Shown: in pieces, positions 1-9,000 of the stretch
How the letters are laid out: every line of letters begins with the position of its first letter
Position numbering within the stretch: position 1 is the stretch's first letter
Assembly: GCA_016933175.1 (NCBI GenBank)
Contig: JAFGBK010000006.1
Coordinates: 1-53,652 of the forward strand
Source: Candidatus Krumholzibacteriota bacterium
GTDB lineage: Bacteria; Krumholzibacteriota; Krumholzibacteriia; JACNKJ01
DNA length: 53,652 nucleotides
Direction of reading: 5' to 3'
The notes under the pieces: generated by a model
Database searches by the model: none
Seen by the model: the letters and a program-made list of their open reading frames with translations, nothing else
Told to the model about the DNA's origin: nothing
Position numbers and translations under genes: made by a program

Positions 1-594
1 GAGGGCGCAGCCTGTCACGGCACCGCTGCTGTATCCGAGGAGGTTCACCTTGTGGTTGCCGTTGCCCGAGAACAGGCGGGCGAGGCGGGCGACCCGGATG
101 CCGAGGTCCAGATCGCGCACGTTGCGGTCCATGCCCCAGTCCACCATGAAGCCGAAGTCCGTCACCCCGGCGGGGACGAGGGTCCAGCCCTGGTCGAGGC
201 CCCAGACGTCGACGTCCGACTGGGCCAGCATCACCGCCAGGCCGAAGTCGTCGGGCATGCCTGGCGAGCTGACGCCCGGCAGGAACATGCCGGTGAAGTC
301 CTTGATGTCGCCGTGGAGCAGGAATGCCACCTCAGGCGTCCGGATGGGCCGGAAGGGATGCCGCTCGCGCACCACGCGGTGGAGCCCGACGACATCGTGC
401 TCGCCCCAGCCCACGCGGATCCGGAAGAAGTAGTGCACGATGTCATCCGTGATGGGCGTGCGCTGGAAGAAGACTTCCTCGGTGCACCGGCCCCCGCCTT
501 CCGGCAGCCCACTCTCCGGGTCCACGGGCCAGCCGGCCTGGGCGAGGACCGCCAAGGCGAGCGCCTCGGCGTCGGGCGCGGGCTCGGTGATCAC
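1..594 (-). CDS. alpha/beta hydrolase, 3' end cut by window edge, start uncertain
   Basis: The minus strand is open from the GTG at 594 to the window edge (198 codons), so the C-terminus lies outside. The frame carries an oxyanion-type element (FLLHGD), then SPGMPDDFGLAVML, DVWGLDQGW, FMVDWGMDRN, and near the edge VNLLGYSSG, the GxSxG nucleophile elbow expected of a serine alpha/beta hydrolase. This LLHGD / SPGMPDDF / DVWGLD / MxDWGM pattern matches secreted hydrolases of unknown substrate as I remember them. GTG 594 is the first start codon in this frame and overlaps an upstream TGA as GTGA. However, codon use looks coding in this frame further upstream (about 595-660), where no start exists, so a frameshift may have cut off the true N-terminus and any signal peptide. 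Hydrolase family is likely; substrate unknown. Confidence 0.72.
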   Translation of the reverse strand, partial: MITEPAPDAEALALAVLAQAGWPVDPESGLPEGGGRCTEEVFFQRTPITDDIVHYFFRIRVGWGEHDVVGLHRVVRERHPFRPIRTPEVAFLLHGDIKDFTGMFLPGVSSPGMPDDFGLAVMLAQSDVDVWGLDQGWTLVPAGVTDFGFMVDWGMDRNVRDLDLGIRVARLARLFSGNGNHKVNLLGYSSGAVTGCAL

Positions 595-797
595 CGGCGT
601 CTCAGACTCGACCTGCGCCTGCCCGCAGCTTCGGTCATCGATGACGGCGAGGCCTGCTCCACATACAACGGCGCCAGGCCGTCGTAGCCGTTCCGTTCCA
701 CCACCGGCCTGAGGAAAGTGAAGACCTCGAGCACTTCGTCCTTGATCCGCCGGTCCTCAACGAGGCGCACGGTCCCGGCGATGCGCCGCAGGTGGCC
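595..797 (-). other. coding-like segment between lipoprotein stop and hydrolase, probable frameshift
   Basis: Right after the TGA of the upstream lipoprotein gene, the same frame stays open for about 67 codons and reads as plausible protein (VRLVEDRRIKDEVLEVF, then VVERNGYDGLAPLYV) with GC-rich third positions. It ends at a TGA at 593-591. Between about 640 and 680 the coding signature appears to switch to the hydrolase frame. The simplest reading is one gene broken by a one-base indel (true mutation or assembly error), perhaps starting at the GTG at 770. Two overlapping genes is the alternative. Which is right cannot be decided from sequence alone. Confidence 0.4.
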
Positions 798-1559
798 TCA
801 ATGACCGCCCACAACGTGCAGGGTGATGCTCACGTCGGCGGCGAGGTCCGGGAAGGTCCACGCGATGTAGAGCATGTGGTCCCCCGCCGAGAGGGGCGCG
901 AGCATGGCGTAATAGCCGTCCGCCACGACGGGGCAGATGGTGCCCGCCTCGGTCGGGATGCCATACCAGTCGTAGATGTTGTGGTCGGGGACGGTCAGGC
1001 AGAACATGTCCTCCGACTGGACGCGGTACGGCTCGCCGACGTCGATCGCGACGCCGTCTATGATGAAGCTCGTGATCTCGATGAAATCCACGAAGTAGGC
1101 GGCCGTGGCGCGCAGCTCGTCCTCCGTCTCCCCGTAGCCCTCGTAGGTGGACGCCGAGAAGGATGACAGGCAGACGAACAGCATCTTGCCCGTGGGGATC
1201 GTCGCCTCGCGCACGACGCCCTCTTCGACGCTGCCGGCGATGAACCAGACCGAGCCCGTCTGCGCATAGTCGATGAGTTCCCCCGTCTGGTCGAGAACCG
1301 GGTTCTCCGTCTCCGTCGGCGGCGCGGAGGCCATCCACTGCCACCAGAGCTCCGACCACTCCCCGTAGGTCTTCCCGTGCGGCCTGGCGTGCGGAGGGAT
1401 GATCCGCGGGTCCGCGCCACGGTCAAGGACGCCGTCGTCACTGCTCAGCTCGCCGATCTTCGCCATCTCCGGTTCGGGCTTGAGGATGTCGTTGTCCGAG
1501 CAGCTCACGACCGCGAGAAGGAGCAGGAGTGCCACGAGAACACAGGATCCTCTCTGCAT
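798..1559 (-). CDS. lipoprotein of the 'YGEWSxxWWQW' hypothetical family
   Basis: A 253-residue protein with a type II signal peptide: hydrophobic residues 7-19 end in AVVSC, making Cys20 the likely lipidated residue. A flexible linker leads to the motif KTYGEWSELWWQWM (about residues 63-76), then GSVWFIAGS, IPTGKMLFVCL and a Cys/Trp-rich beta-strand region (FCLTVPDHNIYDWYG). As I recall, this GKTYGEWSxxWWQW pattern marks an uncharacterised secreted family scattered through environmental bacteria; no enzyme activity is known to me. The start is supported by GGGAGGATCGGT just upstream and by an extended -10 box about 64 bases upstream. It likely sits in the outer membrane or periplasm. Function unknown. 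Confidence 0.85.
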   Translation of the reverse strand: MQRGSCVLVALLLLLAVVSCSDNDILKPEPEMAKIGELSSDDGVLDRGADPRIIPPHARPHGKTYGEWSELWWQWMASAPPTETENPVLDQTGELIDYAQTGSVWFIAGSVEEGVVREATIPTGKMLFVCLSSFSASTYEGYGETEDELRATAAYFVDFIEITSFIIDGVAIDVGEPYRVQSEDMFCLTVPDHNIYDWYGIPTEAGTICPVVADGYYAMLAPLSAGDHMLYIAWTFPDLAADVSITLHVVGGH

Positions 1560-1622
1560 ACCGATCCTCCCATCGTCTTCGACTTAACTGCTGATCCTCG
1601 AATGTGAATGGTGACGCAACAA

Positions 1623-1631
1623 AGTATAGCA
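1623..1631 (-). promoter_or_regulatory. extended -10 promoter for the lipoprotein gene
   Basis: Read on the minus strand this is TGCTATACT, an extended -10 (TGn) joined to TATACT (five of six matches to TATAAT), in a locally AT-rich patch. No good -35 lies 16-18 bases upstream, as expected for an extended -10 promoter. The predicted transcript starts about 55-60 bases before the ATG at 1559. Confidence 0.5.
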
Positions 1632-1863
1632 CCGATTTAAATCTCCTGGATGCTGCACATCCAAGGGCTTGTGCCGCATGGAATTGGCTGCTGAGCGGCC
1701 TCGATCCCACAGGCATCGTCCTCCGCGCTGTGGGCGAGGCTGGTGGTCCGCCCCCCGACGCCGACTGCTTCGCGTACCTCGTCCGCTCGCGGGATTTCCG
1801 CCTCGCTTCGCACGAAGACGTGAGGCGCTCGGCCGGAAAGCGCGCCCGTGAACGGCAAGAGCA

Positions 1864-1892
1864 AGCCCCCGTCCTGGCGCAGGGCGGGGGCT
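1864..1892 (-). terminator. GC-rich hairpin, possible terminator of the 1987-2583 gene
   Basis: AGCCCCCG at 1864-1871 pairs with CGGGGGCT at 1885-1892. The intervening CCTG/CAGG extends the stem through one T-G pair to a three-base GCG loop. It lies about 95 bases after the stop codon at 1987. The following minus-strand sequence is only weakly T-rich, so termination may be inefficient. Confidence 0.4.
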
Positions 1893-1986
1893 CTTCACAG
1901 CTGTCGTCATTTCAGCAGGATTCCCTGGTCGAGGCGCGCGTCCCGCCCGCACCCGAGATCCCGATGATCCGCTCCTTGCCGGGACT

Positions 1987-2583
1987 CTAGTACATCGCCT
2001 TGATCTCACCCCACGTGGTTTCCAGGGTCGCCGTGAAGATGTCGCCGTTGACCCAGTAGTTGAAGTCCTGACCGCTATAGGTCAAGACCCCAGGCGCGCT
2101 GGCGGGCATTCCGGACCCGTACGGCATCGACCAGTAGGCAACCAGAGAACTGGCGTCGAGGAGAGTCATGCGCGGGTTCGCCATGGACTCGTAAAGCGCC
2201 ATCATCCAGTAAGTCCCCGGCGGGATGACCGGCGTCGTCGTGAAGGGAATGTTGTCGTAGGTCGCCACGGTGTTGAGATTGACCGGCTCGGTGACCGCCA
2301 CGAGTGTTTCCGGCAGACCACCCGAACCGGAAGAGTACAGCCCGAAGATGGCGTTGGAAACGGCGGGGCTGCCCATGTCCTCGTGCCCGTACATCATGCC
2401 GAAGCTATGGAGCACGATCACCGCCGGGATATCCACCTCGGTGCCGAGGACATAGTTCGGCGAGTGGGCCGACTGTGTTTCGAAAGGCGTCGTGTTGCCG
2501 TAGGTCTCGGCCGAGGCAACACCGGTCGCTGCCAAGGCAAGTGCGCACACTGCCGCGACGATGAGTCTGCGTTCCGACAGCAT
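1987..2583 (-). CDS. small secreted protein, hypothetical
   Basis: A 198-residue protein with a type I signal peptide (hydrophobic residues 7-20, cleavage likely after GVASA). The mature part is rich in beta-strand patterns: VDIPAVIVLHSFGMMYG, NAIFGLYSSGSGGLPETLV, PPGTYWMMALYES and FNYWVNGDIF. That looks like a jelly-roll or Ig-like secreted module of the kind abundant in FCB-type bacteria. The ATG at 2583 is chosen over an in-frame ATG at 2718 because it begins the signal peptide and follows GGAAGGAG by about six bases. It is likely a single-gene unit ending at the hairpin near 1864-1892. I do not recognise a named family; function unknown. Confidence 0.8.
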   Translation of the reverse strand: MLSERRLIVAAVCALALAATGVASAETYGNTTPFETQSAHSPNYVLGTEVDIPAVIVLHSFGMMYGHEDMGSPAVSNAIFGLYSSGSGGLPETLVAVTEPVNLNTVATYDNIPFTTTPVIPPGTYWMMALYESMANPRMTLLDASSLVAYWSMPYGSGMPASAPGVLTYSGQDFNYWVNGDIFTATLETTWGEIKAMY

Positions 2584-2788
2584 GGTTGCTCCTTCCTTTC
2601 TTCTCGGTTTGCCCTTGCGATCGCTAATGAACCATACACCCTCTCCGATGAGGATCACCCTCTCTCGATAAGTCAAAATGCCAGCTTGTCGGATGGCCAA
2701 GGCTGGTGCTTCCCCCATGCGTTGCCGGAGAATACTATCACACTTCGTCCGGCTTCCGCGACAGGAACATGTATTGGCGGCGGTGCCC

Positions 2789-4120
2789 TCAGGTCTTGCG
2801 CTCCTTCTTCTCCGCGGCGGGGAAGAGGACGTTGTTGAGGATCAGCCGGTAGCCCGGCGAGTGGACGTGCAGGCTCAGGTCCGTGGGCGGGTCGCCCACG
2901 CGGTGGGTCCAGTCCTCGGGGTCGTGCCCGCCGAGGAAGGTGAAGGTGCCCTGGCCCCGCTTGCCGTGGACGTAGCGCACCTCGTCGGTGCCCTCCACCT
3001 CCCCCAGCACGATGACGTGCTCCTTGAGGAAGCGGCGGTAGAAGCTGGTGGTCTGCCCCATGAAGCCCGCCACGACGGCCACGTGGTCCTGCACCAGCAT
3101 CGTCGGGACGGGATCGAACTTGGCCGAGAAGTCGAACAGGGTGAAGTAGTCGTTGGCCTGGCCGCGCTGGAAGGCCGTCTGCGTGGCGTCGATGTCGCTG
3201 AACTCGTAGACGTTCGGGTTGGGGATCAGTGTGAAGCCCTCGAAGCAGAAGCTCCGCTCGCAGTCCAGCCGCTCCTGGAAGCCGCTTTCGGGCGGGTCAC
3301 CGTCGAACTCCGTGACCACGATGTCCACGTCCTCGGCGGCCAGGGCGATGTCGATGGTGTCCGTGGCGCTGCACATGGCGAACAGGAAGCCGCCGCGCTT
3401 CACGTAGTCGCGGATGGCCCGCGCCACGGCCTTCTTGTGCTCGCTCACCGACGCGAAGCCCGCCGCCCGCGCCTTCTGCTCGAACAGCCGCTTCTGCCGC
3501 AGATACCAGGGCTGCTGCCCGTAGGCCGCCGAGAACTTGCCGTACTGCCCCGTGAAGTCCTCGTGGTGCAGGTGCAGCCAGTCGTAGTCCGCCAGGCGCC
3601 CGGCCAGCACCTCCTCGTCGTAGACGATCTCGTGCTCGATCTCCGCGTACTCCAGCGCCAGCATCACCGCGTCGTCCCAGGGCTGCGCATTGGGCGGGCT
3701 GTAGATGGCCACGCGCGGCGCCTTCTCCAGCACCACCCGCTCCATGTTGCTCTCCTCGATGGTCTGGAAGATGGACGCGCGCCGCCCCTCGCTCACCGGC
3801 TCCACCTTGACGCCCAGGCGCGCCGCCTCGCGCCGCGCGTACTCGGACTGCTCCAGCAGGAAGGACCCGCCGCGGTAGTTGAGCAGCCAGAGCACCGTCT
3901 GCCCCTCCTCGAGGCAGTGGTAGGCCAGGCCGTAGGCGCGCAGGTGGTCGGTCTGGTCCAGGTCCATGGGGACGAGCAGGTCGGCGCCCGCCGGCGCGGC
4001 GAACAGCAGCGCGGCCAGCAGCGCCGCCGTGAACGCCGCGGCGCGGCGCGGCGTCGCGCGGCCCGCCGCTCCGACCGTACCGCCGAGAGCGAACAGGCTA
4101 CAGCGTCTCGTCGTCCGCAT
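2789..4120 (-). CDS. secreted 'asparagine synthetase B'-like family protein (not a synthetase)
   Basis: A 443-residue protein with an N-terminal membrane/signal segment (about residues 27-45, ending APAGA). It then follows closely a family I know from Bacteroidota that databases call 'asparagine synthetase B': LLVPMDLDQTDHLRAYGLAY, WLLNYRGGSF, LEKAPRVAIYSPP, YDWLHLHHEDFTGQYGKF, GGFLFAMCSATD, VVAGFMGQTTSFYRRF, FTFLGGHDPEDW and the C-terminal LNNVLFPAAEKKERKT. It has neither the N-terminal catalytic Cys nor an SGGxDS ATP loop, so that name is misleading. The central part instead resembles a class I glutamine-amidotransferase/ThuA-type fold. It is the last gene of the kinase operon, and its ATG lies 23 bases inside the TPR gene. 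Biochemical role unknown. Confidence 0.88.
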   Translation of the reverse strand: MRTTRRCSLFALGGTVGAAGRATPRRAAAFTAALLAALLFAAPAGADLLVPMDLDQTDHLRAYGLAYHCLEEGQTVLWLLNYRGGSFLLEQSEYARREAARLGVKVEPVSEGRRASIFQTIEESNMERVVLEKAPRVAIYSPPNAQPWDDAVMLALEYAEIEHEIVYDEEVLAGRLADYDWLHLHHEDFTGQYGKFSAAYGQQPWYLRQKRLFEQKARAAGFASVSEHKKAVARAIRDYVKRGGFLFAMCSATDTIDIALAAEDVDIVVTEFDGDPPESGFQERLDCERSFCFEGFTLIPNPNVYEFSDIDATQTAFQRGQANDYFTLFDFSAKFDPVPTMLVQDHVAVVAGFMGQTTSFYRRFLKEHVIVLGEVEGTDEVRYVHGKRGQGTFTFLGGHDPEDWTHRVGDPPTDLSLHVHSPGYRLILNNVLFPAAEKKERKT

Positions 4121-6098
4121 CGGCCAGGGCCTCCTCCAGGTCGCGCAGCCCGGGCAGCAGGGGCGAGCCGGGATGCTCCTCGTAGATGCGCGCCACCAGG
4201 CGCCGCGCCTTGGCGGCGTCCCCGGTGCGCAGGGCGAGGCGCGCCGCCTTCTCCAGGGCCTGGGGCGCCCGGAAGTCCTCGGGATGCCCGTCGGCGAGGG
4301 CGAGCCAGGCTTCCGCCGCCGCGCCGTCGTAGGCCCGCTCCAGCTCCAGCCCGGCGTGGTAGAGCAGGGCCGGCGCCGGCGCGTCGTCGGGGAACTCCCG
4401 CGCGAAGGCCAGCAGGACCCCGGCCGCCGCCGCGTGGCGCGAGGCCACGCTCTCGGCCAGGGCGCGGCGGATCAGCTCGCGCACCGAGGGCGGCCACATC
4501 TGCGACTCGGCCAGGAGCAGCGCCAGGTCCAGGGCGTCGTTGGCCAGGATCCCGGCGGGATCCTCCTTGGCCAGGGCGGCCAGGCTGTCCTGGGCCGCCG
4601 CCAGCTCGCCGTCGAGGGCGTCGAGCTGGGCGCGACGGTAGCGGGCCCAGCCGCGCACGGTGGGTTCGGCGACGGTGCGCTCCAGGACCGCGAAGTGCGC
4701 CCGCGCCTCGTCATTCTGCCCGAGGGCCAGCAGGTTCTCCCCCATCTCCAGGTCCAGGGCCCAGGTGACGGCCTGCCGGCGGATGCGGTCGGGCCGCAGG
4801 AGCCAGTCGCGCAGCAGGCTGTCGGCCGCGGCCGGGCGGCCCAGGCGCTCGCGCAGCAGGCGCAGCTCGGCCACCAGGGCCTCGGCGGTCCAGGGCGACG
4901 ACGGAAGGCGCTCGCGCATGAGGGCCATCTCGCCGCGCAGGTCCGCCAGGGCCCCGGCGTCCGCGGCCTCGCCTGCCAGGCGCGCGTCGGCGTCCTCCTC
5001 GAGGCCGATGGCCACCCGCAGGTAGCGGGCCTGGGCCTCCACCGCCTCCGCCGGCTGGCCCTCGGCCAGCACGGCGTCCAGAATGCGGCGGGCCGCGCGG
5101 CGTCCGACGCCGTGCCGGTGCGGCGCCACCTCCAGGCAGCGCTGGATCTGCGACAGGAGCCAGTCCTCGCCCATGCCGCCCTCGCGCCAGGCCTCCACGG
5201 ACCGCGCCGCGAAGGCCTCCAGCTCGCCCGCCGCCAGGTAGATGCCCCGCAGGGCCGGCGCCAGCTCGGGCCCGGCCGGCGTGGCCGCCAGGCTGTCGGC
5301 CAGCGGCAGCAGGCGGCGGGGCCCCTCGGCCTCCGCCAGCAGGCGCTCGGCGTAGCGCACGAGGCTGCGGCGCTGGGAGGGCTTCTCGACCTTCGGCAGC
5401 TCGGCGGCCAGCAGGCGCAGCAGGTCGCCGGGGCGGTCCTCGGTCAGGTGCAGCTCCAGGAGCCGGCGCAGCAGGCGGTCGCGGCCGGGCGCGTCGGACG
5501 GCGGCACCTCGCCCAGGGCCCGCTCGTAGAGCCCCGCCAGGCGCTCGAAGCGCCGGGCCTCGCGCAGCAGTTCGGCCACCGCCTCGTACTCCGCGGCGCG
5601 CGGCGCGGCGGGATCGAGGAAAGACTCGAGGATGGCCAAGGCCTCGTCGTCGCGCCCGCCGCGGAAGAGGGTCAGCGCCAGCTCCTCCTGGTAGCCCCGC
5701 GCCTCGGGATAGTCCGCGAGCAGCTCGCGCAGCAAAGCCTCGGAGCGGTCCAGGTCTCCCGTGAGCCGGCAGGCCTGGGCCAGGAGCAGGCGCACGCGGT
5801 GGTGCTCGGGGTGCTGCTCGCTCAGGCGCTCGAGGTCCTCGCGGGCCTGCTCGGGATCGTCGCGCAGACGAAGCTGGAGGCGGGCCAGGCTGCGCGCCAG
5901 GGCCGTGCCGCTCAGAGGCACCACGCGCGCCTCGACGCGGGTCCGCGCGGAGTCGGGGGGGATCTCGCGCCGGGCCGGCGCGTCCTGCGCGGCGGCAGGC
6001 GCCGCCAGCCCCAGCGCCAGGAGCGCGCAGAGCGCCAGGCGCCGTCGCGATGGCGCGCCGGCGAGGCCACGCCCGCGACTCCACGGCGGCCGCCTCAC
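4098..6098 (-). CDS. periplasmic tetratricopeptide-repeat protein
   Basis: A 666-residue protein with a signal peptide (hydrophobic residues about 20-37, AAPAAAQ) followed by helical repeats to the C-terminus. Repeat signatures include RVRLLLAQACRLTGDLDRSE, ALTLFRGGRDDEALAILESF and ALEKAARLALRTGDAAKA, all TPR-like. It is probably a scaffold for protein assemblies at the envelope. The start is GTG at 6098, overlapping the TGA of the DUF4175 gene as GTGA; the stop lies inside the next gene. Operon position implies joint production with the kinase, DUF4159 and DUF4175 proteins. No catalytic motif is visible. Confidence 0.85.
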   Translation of the reverse strand: MRRPPWSRGRGLAGAPSRRRLALCALLALGLAAPAAAQDAPARREIPPDSARTRVEARVVPLSGTALARSLARLQLRLRDDPEQAREDLERLSEQHPEHHRVRLLLAQACRLTGDLDRSEALLRELLADYPEARGYQEELALTLFRGGRDDEALAILESFLDPAAPRAAEYEAVAELLREARRFERLAGLYERALGEVPPSDAPGRDRLLRRLLELHLTEDRPGDLLRLLAAELPKVEKPSQRRSLVRYAERLLAEAEGPRRLLPLADSLAATPAGPELAPALRGIYLAAGELEAFAARSVEAWREGGMGEDWLLSQIQRCLEVAPHRHGVGRRAARRILDAVLAEGQPAEAVEAQARYLRVAIGLEEDADARLAGEAADAGALADLRGEMALMRERLPSSPWTAEALVAELRLLRERLGRPAAADSLLRDWLLRPDRIRRQAVTWALDLEMGENLLALGQNDEARAHFAVLERTVAEPTVRGWARYRRAQLDALDGELAAAQDSLAALAKEDPAGILANDALDLALLLAESQMWPPSVRELIRRALAESVASRHAAAAGVLLAFAREFPDDAPAPALLYHAGLELERAYDGAAAEAWLALADGHPEDFRAPQALEKAARLALRTGDAAKARRLVARIYEEHPGSPLLPGLRDLEEALADADDETL

Positions 6099-9000
6099 GG
6101 CAACTCCTCCTCACCGGCGTCCTCGCCGCCCCGCAGCAGCGAGCGGTAGTACTCCTGGATCAGCGCCTCGTACTCCGGCGGCGCCGCCCCGCCCAGGCCG
6201 CGACGGATCTCGTCGCGCAGCTTCGCCAGGGGATCGGGCAGCTCGCCGTCGCCGGGCCACAGGGGCGCGATCTCGTCGGCGGTGCGGCTCTCGCGGCGCC
6301 GCTTGTAATCGCGCTTGTGCACCGAGCGCTGGGCGTCCAGCAGACGCTCGAAGATGCGCTCCTGGCGGCGCCGGGTGTCCTCGTCGATGCGCCCGGAGGC
6401 CAGGTCGCGCTCCACCTCGCGCATGTCCTCCTCGATCTGGTCGAGGCGGCCCAGGAAGGCCTCCTCGTCCGCGCTCAGCTCGTCGAGCCCCTCGCGGATG
6501 GCCTCCTGCTCGGCCTTGAGGCGCTCCATCCGCGCGCGCTCCTCCATGGACAGCCCGCCCAGGCCGGGGACGTCGCCCATGCCGCGCGTGTCGCGGTTGA
6601 GCTGCTCCTGCCGCTGCAGCAGGCGCTGCATGGAGGCCAGGGGGCTGCTGCAGCTGCCGCTCCCCTGCCCCTCGGCCTGCATGCCGTGCAGGAGCTCGAT
6701 GACCGCGAGGTTGACGTTCTCCACGGCGCGCCCGGCCTCCAGGTAGCCGGCCGTGCCGCGCCCGGCCTCCAGCTCGGCGACGCTGAGGCCGAGGGCGTCC
6801 AGGGCCTCGCGGCTGGCGGCCATGGCCCGCGGGCTGATGGCGAAGCTGACCGCGGCCGCCGCCAGCAGGCGCTCGCGCACGCGCTCGAGGGACTGGTAGA
6901 GGTCCATCTGCCGGCGGGCCAGGGGCCGCAGCGCGGTGTCGTCGCCGCCGCCGTGGGTGAGCCGTCCGATCTCGGACTGGCGGTCCTCCTCGCGCAGGCT
7001 CAGCTCCAGGGCCTGCCGCGTGACCTCGCCCAGGGCCGCCTGGGCCTCCATGTCCATCATGCTCGACATCTGGGACTGGGCCTGGGCCAGGCGCCAGTAG
7101 AGCTTGAGCAGGCGGCTCATGGCGTCCTGCTGGCTGTCCGAGGCGTTCGGGTCCTGCTGGCGCATCTTCTCGCCGGCATCGCGCATGGGCGGCGCGGGGT
7201 CGGTCTCGGACTCGGGACGGGCCGCGTCCTCCATCTCCTCGGCCACCTCGGGGAAGTCCTCGCTCAGCTCCTCGGCGGTCTCCTCGATCTCCTGCGTCAG
7301 CTCCTCGGCCTGGTCGGCCAGGTCCTCCTGGCGCTCGGCCAGCTCCTCGCTGTCGGCCTCGCCGTCCTGCGCCGCGGTCCGCTCGCCCTCCTCGTCGCCT
7401 TCGGGGACCTCCTCGCCGGCCTCGGCCTCGTCGCCCGCGCGCGCCGAGTCGGACCGGGCCTCGGTCTCGGCGCGCAGGGCCTCCTGCTCGGCCAGCATCT
7501 CGTCCACGCGGCGCAGCAGGCCGTCCATCTTCTGCTCCTGGCGGATGCGCTCGAGCATGGCCTCGGTGCGCTCGAGCTGCTCGAGCATGGCCTCCTGGTC
7601 CAGGCGCAGCTCCTGCAGCTCGTCGGGCAGGCTGCCGGCATCCATGCGGTCGAGCATCTCCTGGAACTTGCGCAGGATCTCGCCGGCCGCCGTGTCCCTG
7701 AGCTCGCGCATGAGGTCCTCGATGCGCGCGAGCTTCTCGGCCATCTGGTCGCGCAGCATCTCGTTCTCGCCCAGGCGCTCGGTGCGCTCGCGAAGCTCGC
7801 GGCTCAGCTCGCCGAGCTGCTCGGCGATGCCCTCCTGGCGGCGGAAGGCGTCCTCCAGCTCCTGGCGGCGCTCCCAGTCCACCTCGGGATCCGCGCGCAG
7901 CTCGCGCTCGAGGCGGCGCAGGTCCTCCTGCAGATCGCGGCCCTCCTCGAGCAGGTCGGCGAGGTCCTCGCCCCGCGCCTCGTCCTCGGCCTCGATCTCC
8001 GCGTAGATCTCGGCGACGGACGGCACGCGCAGGACCTGCACGCGGCTGCGCCCCACGCCCGGCGCGCCGGGCCGGTTGTCCCGCGCCTCGGCCAGGTACT
8101 CGACGACGTTGCCGGGGAAGAGCGGGAAGTCCCCCAGGTCCCAGGCAAGGCGCGCCGATGCGCGCGGCGCGGCGGCGGCCAGGGGCGCGGGGATTCGCAG
8201 CGTGTCATCCTCGCCGCGCTTCCAGGCCAGCAGGTCGAGGCCGGTGACGCCGTAGTCGTCGTCGGCGGCCAGCTCGACGTCCACCAGCAGGTCGCGGCTG
8301 AGCTCGGCGTCGGGCGGCGGGGCCAGGAACTCCACGCGGGGCGGGCGGTCGGGCACGGCGCGCAGGCCCAGCAGGGGCGGCGTCAGGGTGACGGTCCCGC
8401 GCGTGTCGCGCAGGCCCACGGCCAGGCGCGCCTCGGGCTCCGTCACCGCCAGCGCGCCCGACAGGCGGCGGCCCGCCACGGCCAGGGGCAGGGAATCGCC
8501 CGTCTCGAAGCGCAGCCAGGCGGCGTCCAGCTCGGCCGAGGCGATGCCGTCCAGCTCCAGGCGGCTGCCCGCCGGCACGGTCAGCTCGCCCGAGCGCAGG
8601 TCCACCTCGCGCCGGGGCAGGCCGGTGTAGGCGGGCGGCACGGCGGCCAGGCGCAGGCTGTCCAGGACGGGCGGGTGGAAGACGCGCACGGTGTGCACCG
8701 GCGAGCGGCTGCGCCCGCGCAGGGCGCGGTAGCGCAGGCCCTGGTGGACGGCGTCGATCTCGTGGACCCAGGTGTCGCCCTCGCGCCTCAGGGCGGTGGG
8801 CCGGAACAGGTCGCCGGTCTCGTCGATCTCCAAGCGCAGGGCGCCGGCGAAGCGCCAGGGCAGGCCGCGCTCGCGCAGCTCCAGGCGCAGCGGGCTGCCG
8901 GCCAGGATCTCCACGTCGCCGGGGGCCAGCTCGAGCCAGGCGCGCTCGGCGTAGTGCGCCGCCGCCCGCGGGGCCGTCAGGAAGGCCGCCGGGCGGATGC

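Larger units (their letters stand above)
1560..1986. other. gene-free stretch with a promoter and a hairpin
   Basis: No open frame here has a credible protein pattern on either strand. The part next to 1560 is relatively AT-rich and holds the promoter of the lipoprotein gene (-10 at 1628-1623). The part near 1864-1892 holds a strong GC hairpin that could end transcription of the secreted-protein gene whose stop is at 1987. The central 1650-1860 bases show nothing I can interpret. Confidence 0.5.

Noticed and set aside
1604-1990. A 128-codon plus-strand open frame in the gene-free stretch
   Set aside because: It has no recognisable protein pattern, runs through the GC hairpin and the end of the neighbouring gene, and has no convincing ribosome binding site.
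2789-4120. Asparagine synthetase activity suggested by the family's usual name
   Set aside because: No catalytic N-terminal Cys, no SGGxDS ATP loop, and the protein is exported. The name is a historical label.
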